The notes under the pieces: model-generated | Told to the model about the DNA's origin: nothing | What the model saw: the letters and a program-made list of their open reading frames with translations, nothing else | The model's database searches: none | Shown: positions 6,463 through 15,534 of the stretch, in pieces | How positions within the stretch are numbered: the first letter of the stretch is position 1 | How the letters are laid out: each line of letters begins with the position of its first letter | Position numbers and translations under genes: made by a program | Assembly (NCBI GenBank): GCA_964458485.1 | Contig: CAYWJA010000029.1 | Span: 1 to 25,705 of the forward strand | Source: CAYWJA01 sp964458485 | GTDB lineage: Bacteria; Patescibacteriota; Gracilibacteria; UM-FILTER-43-11 | Length of the DNA stretch: 25,705 nucleotides | Direction: 5' to 3'

Positions 6463-9400
6463 ATGCCAAAAACTGCAACAAAAAAACTCACCATTAAACC
6501 TACCAAAGTAGTTAATGGTCGTCATTACTTTAATGAAACCACAGATGTTTTTAAGTTACCACCACTTATAGAGGTGCAGCTTAATTCATATCAATGGTTT
6601 TTAAGTGATGGCTTAAGTGAGTTATTAGAAGAAGTATCTCCTATTACAGATTTTTCCGGTAAAAAAATGGAGTTACATTTTTTAAACCATACCTTAGATA
6701 AGCCTAAATATGATGCTGTTACAGCCAAAAGAAAGAATCTTTCTTATGAAGCTCCACTTAAGGCTCATGTTCAGCTTATAAATAAAGACAGTGGTGAAAT
6801 TAAAGAGCAGGATGTTTTTCTTGGCTCAGTTCCTCTGATGACCGAAAAAGGAACATTTATTATAAATGGTATTGAACGTGTTGTTGTTAATCAAATTGTA
6901 CGTAGTCCGGGTGTATTTTATTCCCGCAATAATGCAGCACCCAAGTATTTTAATGCAAAAATAATTCCAAAACGTGGTGCATGGCTTGAAATAGAGACAG
7001 ATAAAAAAGGAATTATTGCCGTTAAGATAGACAGAAAACGTAAGATACCTGTTACACAGCTATTGCGTATTTTTGGAATGCATAAAGATGCTGAAATATA
7101 TGACACATTTAAAGAAGTTAATGTAGATATTAATAATGATTATTTGCAAAATACCCTGGAAAAAGACAATGCACGAACAGTTGAAGATGCTTATCAGAGT
7201 ATTTATCGTAAAATTCGTCCGGGCGACCTAGCAACACCGGAAAATGCGAAACAATTAATAGACGCACTCTTCTTTGATTTTAAGCGTTATGACATGGGTG
7301 TTGTTGCTCGTTATAAATTAAATAAACGTTTTGGCACAACTACAGGAATTAAAATTAAAGACCGCGTTTTCCATGTGGAAGATTTTGTTAATATTTTAAA
7401 GCATCTTATAGAATTAAATAACGGAGAAGGAAAAGAAGACGACATCGACCATCTAAGTAATCGTCGTATTCGATCTGTGGGTGAATTGGTTCAAAATAAA
7501 TTCCGCGTAGGGCTTATGCGTACAGACCGCATAGCAAAAGATCGTATGACAGTTATGGACTTGGAAACAGTTACTCCAACACAATTAATTAACTGCCGAC
7601 CAATTACAGCGGCGCTTCGTGAATTTTTTGCAAGCTCTCAACTTTCTCAGTTCATGGATCAAACCAATCCACTAGCTGAACTCGCACATAAAAGGCGTAT
7701 TTCTGCAATGGGTCCTGGTGGTCTTTCTCGTGAAAGGGCTTCGTTTGATGTTCGCGATGTGCATACTTCCCATTATGGCCGGCTTTGCCCTATCGCTACA
7801 CCGGAAGGTCCGAATATTGGCTTAGTAATTCATTTAGCAGCTTATGCACGAGTAAATGATTATGGTTTTATTGAAACTCCATATAGGACTGTTAAGCATT
7901 ATGTTGAACCAAAAATTGATAATTTGGTTGGTCGTATAATAGACGAAGAAATTAAAGATGGGCGAAAAATAATAACCAGAATTGGTGATGTTATTACAAA
8001 AGAGCAAGCTTCAAAGGCTATTAAAATCAAGAAGGCCTTAAAAACACCGCCACCACAAGAGATTGACGCTTCAGTTGCGAGATCTCTTATTAACAAGGTA
8101 GCAGCAGAAGATATTAAAATTGGCCGTAAAGTTGTTGTTTCAAAAGAAGGAACAATAAATGAGATGACAGCCAGAATTATTTCTAACAATAAAAAAGTTA
8201 AGAAAGTTAAAATAAAGGAACAATCAAAAAGCCTTGTAAAGGTACGTGCTTATCTTAGCGACGACATAGAATATTATGATGCTGATGTTGAACAATTCTT
8301 TATAACTGCAGAGGCAAATGCAAATTTAGACGAGAAAGGTCAATTTATAAATTCTCGTGTTCCGGCACGTAAAAGTGGTGAACCATCACTTACGCATGTG
8401 CGCGACTTAACACATATTGATATTTCACCAAAGCAGATTATATCTGTAACAACATCATTAATTCCATTCCTTGAGAACGATGATAATACACGTGCCTCTA
8501 TGGGCTCTAATATGCAGCGCCAGGCTGTTTCACTTATTCGCCCAAGCCGTCCTATTGTTGGGACAGGTATGGAAGCTCTAACGGCAGAAAGTTCCGGTCA
8601 GGCAGTTGTAGCACGTATGAAGGGTACTGTTAAAGAAGTGGATGCATCTGAGGTCATTGTTAAATATGATGATGGCAAGAAGGAAGTTTATCCGATATTA
8701 AATTTTATGCGCTCAAATCAAGCTACGGCAATCCATATGAGACCAGCTGTTGCCAAGGGGCAAAAGCTAAAGAAGGGAGATACTTTGATTAATGGAGCTG
8801 CTGTAGATAAGGGGGAATTAGCCCTTGGGCAAAATTTACTTGTGGCTTACATGCCGTGGTGTGGGTATAACTACGAAGATGCGGTGATAATTTCTGATCG
8901 CGTAGCTAAAAAAGGTTTATATGATTCCGTTCACATTGAAGTGTTTACTGTAGATGTACGGGATACTAAATTAGGTCCTGAAATTGTAACACGAGACATT
9001 CCAAATGTTGGCGAAACCCGATTAAAAGATTTGGATGCAGACGGAATAGTGCGCATTGGTGCTACTGTTAACGAAGGAAATATCTTAGTTGGTAAAATTA
9101 CTCCGAAAGGTGAAACAGAGCTAACTGCTGAAGAACGGCTTCTGCAAGCAATTTTTGGCGATAAAGCAAAAGATGTTAAAGATACTTCTCTACGCTTGCC
9201 TGGCGGTGAAGGCGGTAAAGTGGTAGATGTGCAAATTTTTAACCGTAAGCAAGGAGATGAGCTTCCTACTGGTGTGATTCGTCAAATTAAGGTTTATGTT
9301 GCTCAGACCAGGAAAATTCAGGTTGGAGATAAAATGGCAGGACGTCATGGTAATAAAGGTGTAATTTCAAAAATAGTACCACAAGAAGATATGCCATTTT

Positions 9401-10290
9401 TACCAGATGGGACACCCGTTGATATTATTCTTAATCCATTGGGTGTTTCCAGCCGTATGAATATTGGTCAGATTTTGGAAACTCATTTGGGTTGGGCTGC
9501 TGAGAAATTTGGGATTCATGTTGCAACACCTGCACTTAACGGACTAGGAGCCGAGATGGTTCAGGAGTTAATGAAAGATGCAGGACTCCCTGAAGAAGGA
9601 AAAATTCAATTATATGATGGTCGTACCGGTGAACCATTTTATTATCAAACTACAGTCGGTAAAGTATATATGCTTAAATTACTCCATTTAGTTGAAGATA
9701 AACTGCATGCACGTAGTGTTGGTCCTTATTCCCTTGTAACTCAGCAACCGTTAGGAGGTAAGGCACAGCATGGTGGGCAGCGCTTCGGAGAAATGGAAGT
9801 TTGGGCTCTTGAGGCTTATGGCGCAGCCCATACTCTACAAGAGATGCTTACAATAAAATCCGATGATGTAATTGGCCGTGCAAGAGCTTATGAGTCTATT
9901 GTGAAAGGTGAATCAATCCGCACACCAAGCGTTCCGGAAAGTTTCAACGTGCTTGTTAAAGAATTGAAAAGTTTATGTTTAGATGTTGCCCTAACAAAGG
10001 TTGAGGATGACAAGGTTGTAGAAAAGGTTGATCTTGAGGATGTAATTGAAAAAGGGGATGAGGAAATTCCATCTTCCGATCAGATAAAAGAACTTAATCC
10101 ATTACTTAAAGAGGCGGAAGGAAAAGTTAAATCGGAAATGAAAGGGGAGAATATTGGTGAAAAAGACGTTGTAGAAGCAATGGAAGAAGCTGCAACAGAA
10201 GATGAGGGTTCCGAAGGGAAAGTTACTAAAAAGGAAATCCAAAAAGAGGAAAAGGCTGTGGAGAAGAAGGAAAAGAAGAAGAATAAGTAA
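6463..10290 (+). CDS. rpoB: DNA-directed RNA polymerase beta subunit
   Basis: Catalytic beta subunit of RNA polymerase, 1275 residues. The rifampicin pocket is at 390-416 (SSQLSQFMDQTNPL, HKRRISAM), followed by CPIATPEGPNIGLV. Active-site residues are present: YNYEDAVIIS with Glu805-Asp806, and DKMAGRHGNKG with Lys957 and Lys965. The clamp-contacting C-terminal region includes GGQRFGEMEVWALEAYGA and SDDVIGRARAYE. The pocket is offset by 117 residues from E. coli numbering, consistent with absence of an insertion before it. After about residue 1160 comes a charged Glu/Lys-rich tail of roughly 115 residues, longer than the usual C-terminus. No rplJ-rplL precedes the gene; a structured leader and terminator do. 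ssb follows 116 bp later, before rpoC. The start has no Shine-Dalgarno site. Confidence 0.98.
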   Translation: MPKTATKKLTIKPTKVVNGRHYFNETTDVFKLPPLIEVQLNSYQWFLSDGLSELLEEVSPITDFSGKKMELHFLNHTLDKPKYDAVTAKRKNLSYEAPLKAHVQLINKDSGEIKEQDVFLGSVPLMTEKGTFIINGIERVVVNQIVRSPGVFYSRNNAAPKYFNAKIIPKRGAWLEIETDKKGIIAVKIDRKRKIPVTQLLRIFGMHKDAEIYDTFKEVNVDINNDYLQNTLEKDNARTVEDAYQSIYRKIRPGDLATPENAKQLIDALFFDFKRYDMGVVARYKLNKRFGTTTGIKIKDRVFHVEDFVNILKHLIELNNGEGKEDDIDHLSNRRIRSVGELVQNKFRVGLMRTDRIAKDRMTVMDLETVTPTQLINCRPITAALREFFASSQLSQFMDQTNPLAELAHKRRISAMGPGGLSRERASFDVRDVHTSHYGRLCPIATPEGPNIGLVIHLAAYARVNDYGFIETPYRTVKHYVEPKIDNLVGRIIDEEIKDGRKIITRIGDVITKEQASKAIKIKKALKTPPPQEIDASVARSLINKVAAEDIKIGRKVVVSKEGTINEMTARIISNNKKVKKVKIKEQSKSLVKVRAYLSDDIEYYDADVEQFFITAEANANLDEKGQFINSRVPARKSGEPSLTHVRDLTHIDISPKQIISVTTSLIPFLENDDNTRASMGSNMQRQAVSLIRPSRPIVGTGMEALTAESSGQAVVARMKGTVKEVDASEVIVKYDDGKKEVYPILNFMRSNQATAIHMRPAVAKGQKLKKGDTLINGAAVDKGELALGQNLLVAYMPWCGYNYEDAVIISDRVAKKGLYDSVHIEVFTVDVRDTKLGPEIVTRDIPNVGETRLKDLDADGIVRIGATVNEGNILVGKITPKGETELTAEERLLQAIFGDKAKDVKDTSLRLPGGEGGKVVDVQIFNRKQGDELPTGVIRQIKVYVAQTRKIQVGDKMAGRHGNKGVISKIVPQEDMPFLPDGTPVDIILNPLGVSSRMNIGQILETHLGWAAEKFGIHVATPALNGLGAEMVQELMKDAGLPEEGKIQLYDGRTGEPFYYQTTVGKVYMLKLLHLVEDKLHARSVGPYSLVTQQPLGGKAQHGGQRFGEMEVWALEAYGAAHTLQEMLTIKSDDVIGRARAYESIVKGESIRTPSVPESFNVLVKELKSLCLDVALTKVEDDKVVEKVDLEDVIEKGDEEIPSSDQIKELNPLLKEAEGKVKSEMKGENIGEKDVVEAMEEAATEDEGSEGKVTKKEIQKEEKAVEKKEKKKNK

Positions 10291-10397
10291 TTTTTTAGTC
10301 CGGTAGTGCTTTAGTCCGGTAGTGCTATTATATTTAGTTGATTAGCACAAAAGGACTACAGCACTATAGCACTACAGCACTAATTTAATAATTTAAT
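10291..10397. repeat. Left copy of the direct repeat flanking ssb
   Basis: T-run, then TTAGTCCGGTAGTGC twice, a short loop, then AGCACAAAAGGACTACAGCAC and more TACAGCAC words, then TAATTTAATAATTTAA. The two halves are complementary word arrays, so the unit can fold into a long hairpin. It is nearly identical to 10914-11015 apart from a few substitutions and two short gaps. Confidence 0.9.
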
Positions 10398-10406
10398 CAA
10401 AAAGAT

Positions 10407-10910
10407 ATGAGAAGTATAAACAAAGTAATATTAATCGGGAACATAACACGTGATCCCGAGCTTAAAAAAACTACAAATGGTCAATCGATTGTTACATTTG
10501 GACTTGCAACTAATCGTGAATGGGTAACTGCAAGTCAAGATAAACATTCCTTAGCCGAATACCATAATCTTGTTGCCTGGGGGAAATTGGCTGAAATATG
10601 TCATCAATACTTAAAAAAAGGTAAGTTGATTTATACTGAAGGTTACCTTAAAACACGATCTTGGGATTCTCCAGAGGGTGTAAAGATATTTAAAACAGAA
10701 GTAGTAATTTATGACATGATAATGTTGGAGAAGAGGGCAGATGGTGATGATAATACTACTTCATTGTCATCGGATAATGCAAATTTTTCTCAAGGTGGAG
10801 ATAATTTGTTTGATCCTTCCTTTGATGATATTGACGCTGAATTGGATGCTAAGAAGGAGGAAAAAAAGGAAGAGATTAAAGATGAGCCTAAAGAGGAAGG
10901 TGAAAAATAA
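10407..10910 (+). CDS. ssb: Single-stranded DNA-binding protein
   Basis: Binds and protects single-stranded DNA in replication and repair. The OB-fold domain spans about residues 1-108: SINKVILIGNITRDPELKKT, FGLATNREW, EYHNLVAWGKLAEICHQYLKKG and the YTEGYLKTRSW strand are typical of bacterial SSB. The remainder is a disordered tail with an acidic patch FDPSFDDIDAELD (136-147) followed by a Lys/Glu-rich end. The tail ends EEGEK and lacks the usual acidic DxxPF-type tip that recruits partner proteins in other bacteria. Length 167 is normal. The gene sits between rpoB and rpoC and is flanked on both sides by near-identical hairpin repeats of about 100 bp. It is probably cotranscribed with rpoB; no clear promoter of its own is visible. 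Confidence 0.95.
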   Translation: MRSINKVILIGNITRDPELKKTTNGQSIVTFGLATNREWVTASQDKHSLAEYHNLVAWGKLAEICHQYLKKGKLIYTEGYLKTRSWDSPEGVKIFKTEVVIYDMIMLEKRADGDDNTTSLSSDNANFSQGGDNLFDPSFDDIDAELDAKKEEKKEEIKDEPKEEGEK

Positions 10911-10913
10911 TAT

Positions 10914-11015
10914 TTTTTTAGTCCGGTAGTGCTTTAGTCCGGTAGTGCTATATCTAGTCGATTAGCACAAAAGGACTACAGCACTACAGCACTACAGCAC
11001 TAATTAATAATTTAA
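10914..11015. repeat. Right copy of the direct repeat flanking ssb
   Basis: Same unit as 10291-10397 in the same orientation, including the T-run, the doubled TTAGTCCGGTAGTGC, the ATTAGCACAAAAGGACTACA arm and the closing AATAATTTAA. It begins right after the ssb stop codon and ends just before the rpoC start codon. Confidence 0.9.
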
Positions 11016-11019
11016 AATT

Positions 11020-14000
11020 ATGTCACAGCATACTAAAACCCAAAAAAGGCACGATGAATTCGATGCAATAACACTTTCAATTGCAAGCCCTGATGATGTG
11101 TTAAGTTGGTCTAACGGAGAAGTTACCAAACCAGAGACAATCAATTACCGCACACAAAAACCCGAAAGGGATGGTTTATTTTGCGAGAGGATTTTTGGTC
11201 CGACTAAAAATTGGGAATGTTATTGTGGAAAATATAAAAGAATACGCCATAAAGGAGTAGTTTGTGAAAAATGTGGAGTTGAAGTGACTCGTTCTATTGT
11301 ACGTCGCGAGAAAATGGGACACATCAGCTTAGCAGTACCCGTTACTCATATATGGTTTCTGCGGTCCACGCCTAGTCGTATCGGTTTGCTTTTAGACTTG
11401 CCAATTAAGGCAATAGAGCAAGTTATATATTTTGCAGCATATATTGTTATTAGTGTTGATCATGATGCTAAAAAAGAAGTATTAGAACAGTTAGAAAAAG
11501 ACTACATAGCTTATAAAAAACAAATAAGAGATGAATTTAAGAAAAAGGAATCAGAATTCAAAATAAAAAATCGTGATAAGGCGTTGGAATCAAACAAAGG
11601 AGATACATCTGATGAACTGCCAGTAGATGAATTATTGAAGCTTGAAGATTCTTATGCTCAGAAAATTGAAGAGCTAGATCAGCAACATTCTCAGGCAAAA
11701 GGTGAATTGGAGAATCTTGATACTGGTAAGGTTCTTGGAGAGATTGAATACAGGGAATTATCTATGAAGTTTGGTCATATTTTCCGTGCAGGAACAGGTG
11801 CTGAATCTATAAGAAGTATTTTGGAAGCAATTGATTTAGATAAATATGTTAAAAAACTACAAGAAGAATATATTCAAAGCACAGGTCAGCGTAAGAAAAA
11901 ACTAAATAAGCGCATAAGATTCGCCAATGCTTTAAATAAAGCAAGTATTAGGCCTGAATGGTTAATAATTACGCAACTTCCAATAATTCCACCGGATTTA
12001 CGACCAATGGTTCAGTTAGATGGAGGTAGATTTGCCGCAAGTGATCTTAATGATTTATATCGTCGTGTAATTAATCGTAATAATCGTTTAAAGCGTCTTA
12101 TGGCCATTGGGGCTCCGGAGGTAATTTGCCGTAATGAAAAACGTATGCTTCAGGAGGCTGTAGATGTATTATTCAATAATCAGCCTCGTGGCGGAAAAAG
12201 TGCATTTATGGCAGGTGATAAAAGAAAATTACGATCACTTTCCGATATGCTTAAGGGTAAGCAGGGTCGCTTCCGTCAAAACTTACTTGGTAAACGTGTG
12301 GATTATTCCGGACGTTCAGTAATTGTTGTTGGTCCTAATTTACATTTGTATCAATGTGGGCTCCCTAAAGAGATGGCATTAAAATTATTTAAACCATTTG
12401 TAATAGGTCAGCTAATACGCGAAGAACATGCTCATAATGTTAAAGGTGCAGAACGTCTTATAGAAGCTGGCAAGAAGGAAGTTTGGGATATATTGGAAAA
12501 GGAAACAAAAAGCCGTCTTGTACTTTTAAACAGGGCACCAACTTTGCATAGGCTTGGTATTCAGGCATTCCAACCGGTTTTGATTGAGGGTAAGGCTATA
12601 CAAATTCATCCGTTGGTATGTGCTGCCTTTAATGCCGACTTCGATGGTGACCAAATGGCTGTACATCTTCCACTTTCCGGAAATGCCCAGGAAGAATCAA
12701 AGGAATTAATGTTATCAGCTAACAACCTATTAAAACCATCAGCTGGAGAACCTATAATTACTCCATCGCAAGATATGGTACTTGGAATATACTTTTTAAC
12801 TAAATCAATAGACAAAAAAAGCGGGGAAGGTATGATGTTTGGAAGTATAAGTGAAGCTATAAATGCATATAGAATGGAATATGTTGATCTTCATGCGAAT
12901 ATTAAGGCACGCATAAATGGTGAAATTATTGAAACAACTGTTGGGCGTATGATTTTTAATAGTTTTCTTCCGGATGAACTTGGGTATGTTAATGAGGCGG
13001 TTGGCAAAGGCGGCCTACAACGACTTCTGTCTAATTGCTTAGAAAAAGTGGGCCCTAAAATAACAGCTAAAATGGCTGATAAGTTCAAAAGAATTGGCTT
13101 TAAATTTGCAACTAAATCCGGTTTAAGTATTTCTGTTGATGATATGATTACTTCATCTGACAGAGAGGAAAAAGTAAATGAGGCTGATCAGAAAGTTAAG
13201 AAAATTAATAACCAATATTGGAAAGGATGGATTACTGATGAGGAAAGATATAATCATGCAATTCGCACTTGGTCATTCTTAAAAAACGAAATTACAACCA
13301 GTATGATTGAGGAATTCGAAAAACATCCTGAAAATCATTTGTATTATATGATTGACTCAGGCGCTCGTGGTAACTGGGGGCAGGTTACTCAGTTATGTGG
13401 TATGAAAGGACTTGTTGCTAATCCAAGTGGTAAAACAATTGAATTGCCTATTAAATCGAATTTAAAAGGTGGATTTTCTATTTTGGAATACTTTATTGCG
13501 ACGCATGGTGGACGTAAAGGTAAATCTGATACTGCCTTAAAGACTGCTGAGGCGGGATACCTTACACGTCGTTTAGTAGATGCAGTTCAGGATGTGGTTA
13601 TTAAAGAATCTGATTGTGGCTCAAAGCATCACCATCTTATAACCCGTGAAGAAAGTAGTAAGATTGGCGAAAGCTTTGAAAAACGTATTTATGGCAGAAC
13701 TTTAGTAGAGCCAATTATTCATCCAAAGACAGGTGAAGTTTTAGTTAATGCTGGCAAAGAGGTCGATAATAATATTGTTGATGATTTGGAGGAATTAGGA
13801 GTCGACGCAGTAAAAGTTAGAGGAATTATGACCTGTAAAACAGAAAATGGAATATGCCAGAAATGTTATGGTAAGGATCTTGGAACTAATCATACTGTTG
13901 ACCTTGGTACGGCCGTTGGTATTATTGCAGCTCAGAGTATTGGCGAGCCTGGTACGCAGCTTACTATGCGTACATTCCATATGGGTGGTGTGGCAGAGGG

Positions 14001-14913
14001 ATCTGATATTACACAAGGTTTAACACGTGTCGAAGAATTATTTGAGGCACGTGCCCCAAGGGCTAACGCAGTACTTGCTGAAATTGATGGCATGATTAGT
14101 ATTAAACAAAAAAAGGACATTATTGAGGTATCTGTTATTGGCCAGGAAATAGAAAGTGATGAATATGAAATTCCGAAAAATTATCAGTTTATTGTAAAAA
14201 AAGGAGATAAGGTAAAAGCAAAACAAATAATAGCCAGGTCTAAGACTGATAAAGGCACTGTTAAAGCTATTATAGATGGGAAGATATCTAAAGTAGAAGG
14301 TGGTAAGGCCATTGTTAGGCATAATGAAAAACAGGTAAAAACTTATACCTTTGGTCATCGTGAACATTTATTGGTTGAAAATAAACAATTAATTGCAAAA
14401 GGCACAGCTTTAAATCGTGGTCATTTGAATTTGCAAGATCTATTAACATTAACAGACGTATATAATGTCCAGCGTTATATTATGACAGAAGTGCAGCACA
14501 TTTATGCTTCCCAAGGACAGACTATTAACGATAAACATATTGAAATTATTGTTAAGCAAATGTTTTCAAAAATGCGTGTGGTTTATCCTGGTTATAGTGA
14601 TCTTTTGATGGGGGAGACAATTAGTGCAGCAAAATTTGAAAGAATAAACAAAGAATTACGTAAAAAGAGGAAAGAAGAAATGACAGGTAAGAACTTACTT
14701 ATGGGCATTTCCCGTGTTGCCATTATGACAAACAGCTGGCTTTCTGCAGCATCCTTCCAGGAAACAATCCGTGTTCTTGTAGAAGCATCTACAACAAAAA
14801 TGGTGGATTTACTGAAAGGCTTGAAAGAAAATGTGATTATTGGTAAATTGATCCCCGCTGGTAAAGTTTATCGTGATCATGTGGAAAGTGAGAAGGCTAG
14901 TAAGAAGAAATAG
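11020..14913 (+). CDS. rpoC: DNA-directed RNA polymerase beta' subunit
   Basis: Largest catalytic subunit of RNA polymerase, 1297 residues. The N-terminal zinc ribbon has Cys67, Cys69, Cys82 and Cys85 (CYCG, CEKC). The universal active-site motif NADFDGD is at 538-544, with Asp540, Asp542 and Asp544 chelating the catalytic magnesium. The second zinc site is Cys866, Cys939, Cys946 and Cys949 (CKTENGICQKC). The bridge-helix and trigger-loop region includes AAQSIGEPGTQLTMRTFHMGG (starting at 970). A coiled coil rich in Lys and Glu is inserted at about 155-235, and the C-terminal LMGISRVAIMTNSWLSAASFQET is canonical. It follows ssb rather than rpoB directly, 109 bp downstream. All key residues are intact, so a functional subunit is expected. 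Confidence 0.98.
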   Translation: MSQHTKTQKRHDEFDAITLSIASPDDVLSWSNGEVTKPETINYRTQKPERDGLFCERIFGPTKNWECYCGKYKRIRHKGVVCEKCGVEVTRSIVRREKMGHISLAVPVTHIWFLRSTPSRIGLLLDLPIKAIEQVIYFAAYIVISVDHDAKKEVLEQLEKDYIAYKKQIRDEFKKKESEFKIKNRDKALESNKGDTSDELPVDELLKLEDSYAQKIEELDQQHSQAKGELENLDTGKVLGEIEYRELSMKFGHIFRAGTGAESIRSILEAIDLDKYVKKLQEEYIQSTGQRKKKLNKRIRFANALNKASIRPEWLIITQLPIIPPDLRPMVQLDGGRFAASDLNDLYRRVINRNNRLKRLMAIGAPEVICRNEKRMLQEAVDVLFNNQPRGGKSAFMAGDKRKLRSLSDMLKGKQGRFRQNLLGKRVDYSGRSVIVVGPNLHLYQCGLPKEMALKLFKPFVIGQLIREEHAHNVKGAERLIEAGKKEVWDILEKETKSRLVLLNRAPTLHRLGIQAFQPVLIEGKAIQIHPLVCAAFNADFDGDQMAVHLPLSGNAQEESKELMLSANNLLKPSAGEPIITPSQDMVLGIYFLTKSIDKKSGEGMMFGSISEAINAYRMEYVDLHANIKARINGEIIETTVGRMIFNSFLPDELGYVNEAVGKGGLQRLLSNCLEKVGPKITAKMADKFKRIGFKFATKSGLSISVDDMITSSDREEKVNEADQKVKKINNQYWKGWITDEERYNHAIRTWSFLKNEITTSMIEEFEKHPENHLYYMIDSGARGNWGQVTQLCGMKGLVANPSGKTIELPIKSNLKGGFSILEYFIATHGGRKGKSDTALKTAEAGYLTRRLVDAVQDVVIKESDCGSKHHHLITREESSKIGESFEKRIYGRTLVEPIIHPKTGEVLVNAGKEVDNNIVDDLEELGVDAVKVRGIMTCKTENGICQKCYGKDLGTNHTVDLGTAVGIIAAQSIGEPGTQLTMRTFHMGGVAEGSDITQGLTRVEELFEARAPRANAVLAEIDGMISIKQKKDIIEVSVIGQEIESDEYEIPKNYQFIVKKGDKVKAKQIIARSKTDKGTVKAIIDGKISKVEGGKAIVRHNEKQVKTYTFGHREHLLVENKQLIAKGTALNRGHLNLQDLLTLTDVYNVQRYIMTEVQHIYASQGQTINDKHIEIIVKQMFSKMRVVYPGYSDLLMGETISAAKFERINKELRKKRKEEMTGKNLLMGISRVAIMTNSWLSAASFQETIRVLVEASTTKMVDLLKGLKENVIIGKLIPAGKVYRDHVESEKASKKK

Positions 14914-14926
14914 ACTCGCTTCGCTC

Positions 14927-15062
14927 GATTTCAGAATTCAGATCTCAGATTTTAGAATCACATTTTAGTATTTAATATTTGTCATTGACCATAAAAAATA
15001 CTACATATAAAAATGATTACATGACGATTCGAATCTGAAATCAAAAATCTGAAACCTGAAAT
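14927..15062. repeat. TTTCAGATTT word inverted repeat between rpoC and rpsL
   Basis: The T-rich arm at 14927-14959 (GATTTCAGAATTCAGATCTC and TTTTAGAATC) follows the rpoC stop. The complementary A-rich arm at 15026-15062 (GATTCGAATCTGAAATC, AAAAATCTGAAACCTGAAAT) precedes rpsL. Between them are CATTTTAGTATTTAATATTTG and the block ATACTACATATAAAAA, whose complement is also found downstream of pbpC. Confidence 0.75.
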
Positions 15063-15070
15063 ATTTCACA

Positions 15071-15098
15071 TTTACTTTTATTACAATTTATATATAAT
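15071..15098 (+). promoter_or_regulatory. Sigma-70 promoter for rpsL
   Basis: TTTACT (15071-15076), 16-base spacer, TATAAT (15093-15098). It predicts a leader of under 20 bases before the rpsL ATG at 15122, so rpsL-rpsG can be transcribed independently of rpoC. Confidence 0.7.
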
Positions 15099-15121
15099 TC
15101 AACTCTCTAACTAAAAATATT

Positions 15122-15532
15122 ATGCCTACTACTAATCAGCTAGTCCGCAAAGGAAGAAAGAAGCAAACTAAAAAGAGTAAATCTCCTGCATTACAACATA
15201 CTTTTAATTCACTAAAGAATATTAATGTGAAATTAAATTCACCTCAAAAGCGAGGAGTGTGTGTAAAAGTAACAACGCGTACACCAAAAAAGCCAAATTC
15301 TGCATTGCGTAAGGTTGCCAGAGTAAGATTAACAAATGGCGAAGAAATAACAGCATATATTATGGGAGAAGGGCACAATTTACAGGAGCACTCCGTTGTT
15401 ATGGTGCAAGGTGGTCGTGTAAAAGATTTGCCAGGTACACGTTATCATATTGTTCGTGGTACACTCGACACACAAGGCGTACAGGATAGGAAGCAGGGAA
15501 GGAGTAGGTATGGAGCTAAAAAATCCAAGTAA
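15122..15532 (+). CDS. rpsL: 30S ribosomal protein S12
   Basis: Decoding-centre protein of the small subunit, 136 residues. Conserved stretches: TNQLVRKGRKK, PQKRGVCVKVTTRTPKKPNSALRKVARVRLT (within 41-71), GEGHNLQEHSVVMVQGGRVKDLPG (within 82-105) and the basic C-terminus GRSRYGAKKSK. The lysines equivalent to the E. coli streptomycin sites are wild type (Lys56-Lys57 in TPKKPNS and Lys101 in RVKDLPG). The segment between SPAL and PQKRGVC is longer than in E. coli, like the Gram-positive form. The gene is flanked by an inverted repeat (15026-15062 and 15535-15566) and followed by rpsG after 61 bp, the normal str-operon order. Confidence 0.98.
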   Translation: MPTTNQLVRKGRKKQTKKSKSPALQHTFNSLKNINVKLNSPQKRGVCVKVTTRTPKKPNSALRKVARVRLTNGEEITAYIMGEGHNLQEHSVVMVQGGRVKDLPGTRYHIVRGTLDTQGVQDRKQGRSRYGAKKSK

Positions 15533-15534
15533 AC

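Noticed and set aside
10291..11015. CRISPR array
   Set aside because: The repeated words are contiguous or in complementary arms and no regular spacer pattern or cas genes are present.
14038..14367. 109-codon minus-strand ORF inside rpoC
   Set aside because: Antisense shadow of conserved rpoC coding sequence, with a Phe/Tyr-rich composition typical of antisense frames in AT-rich DNA.
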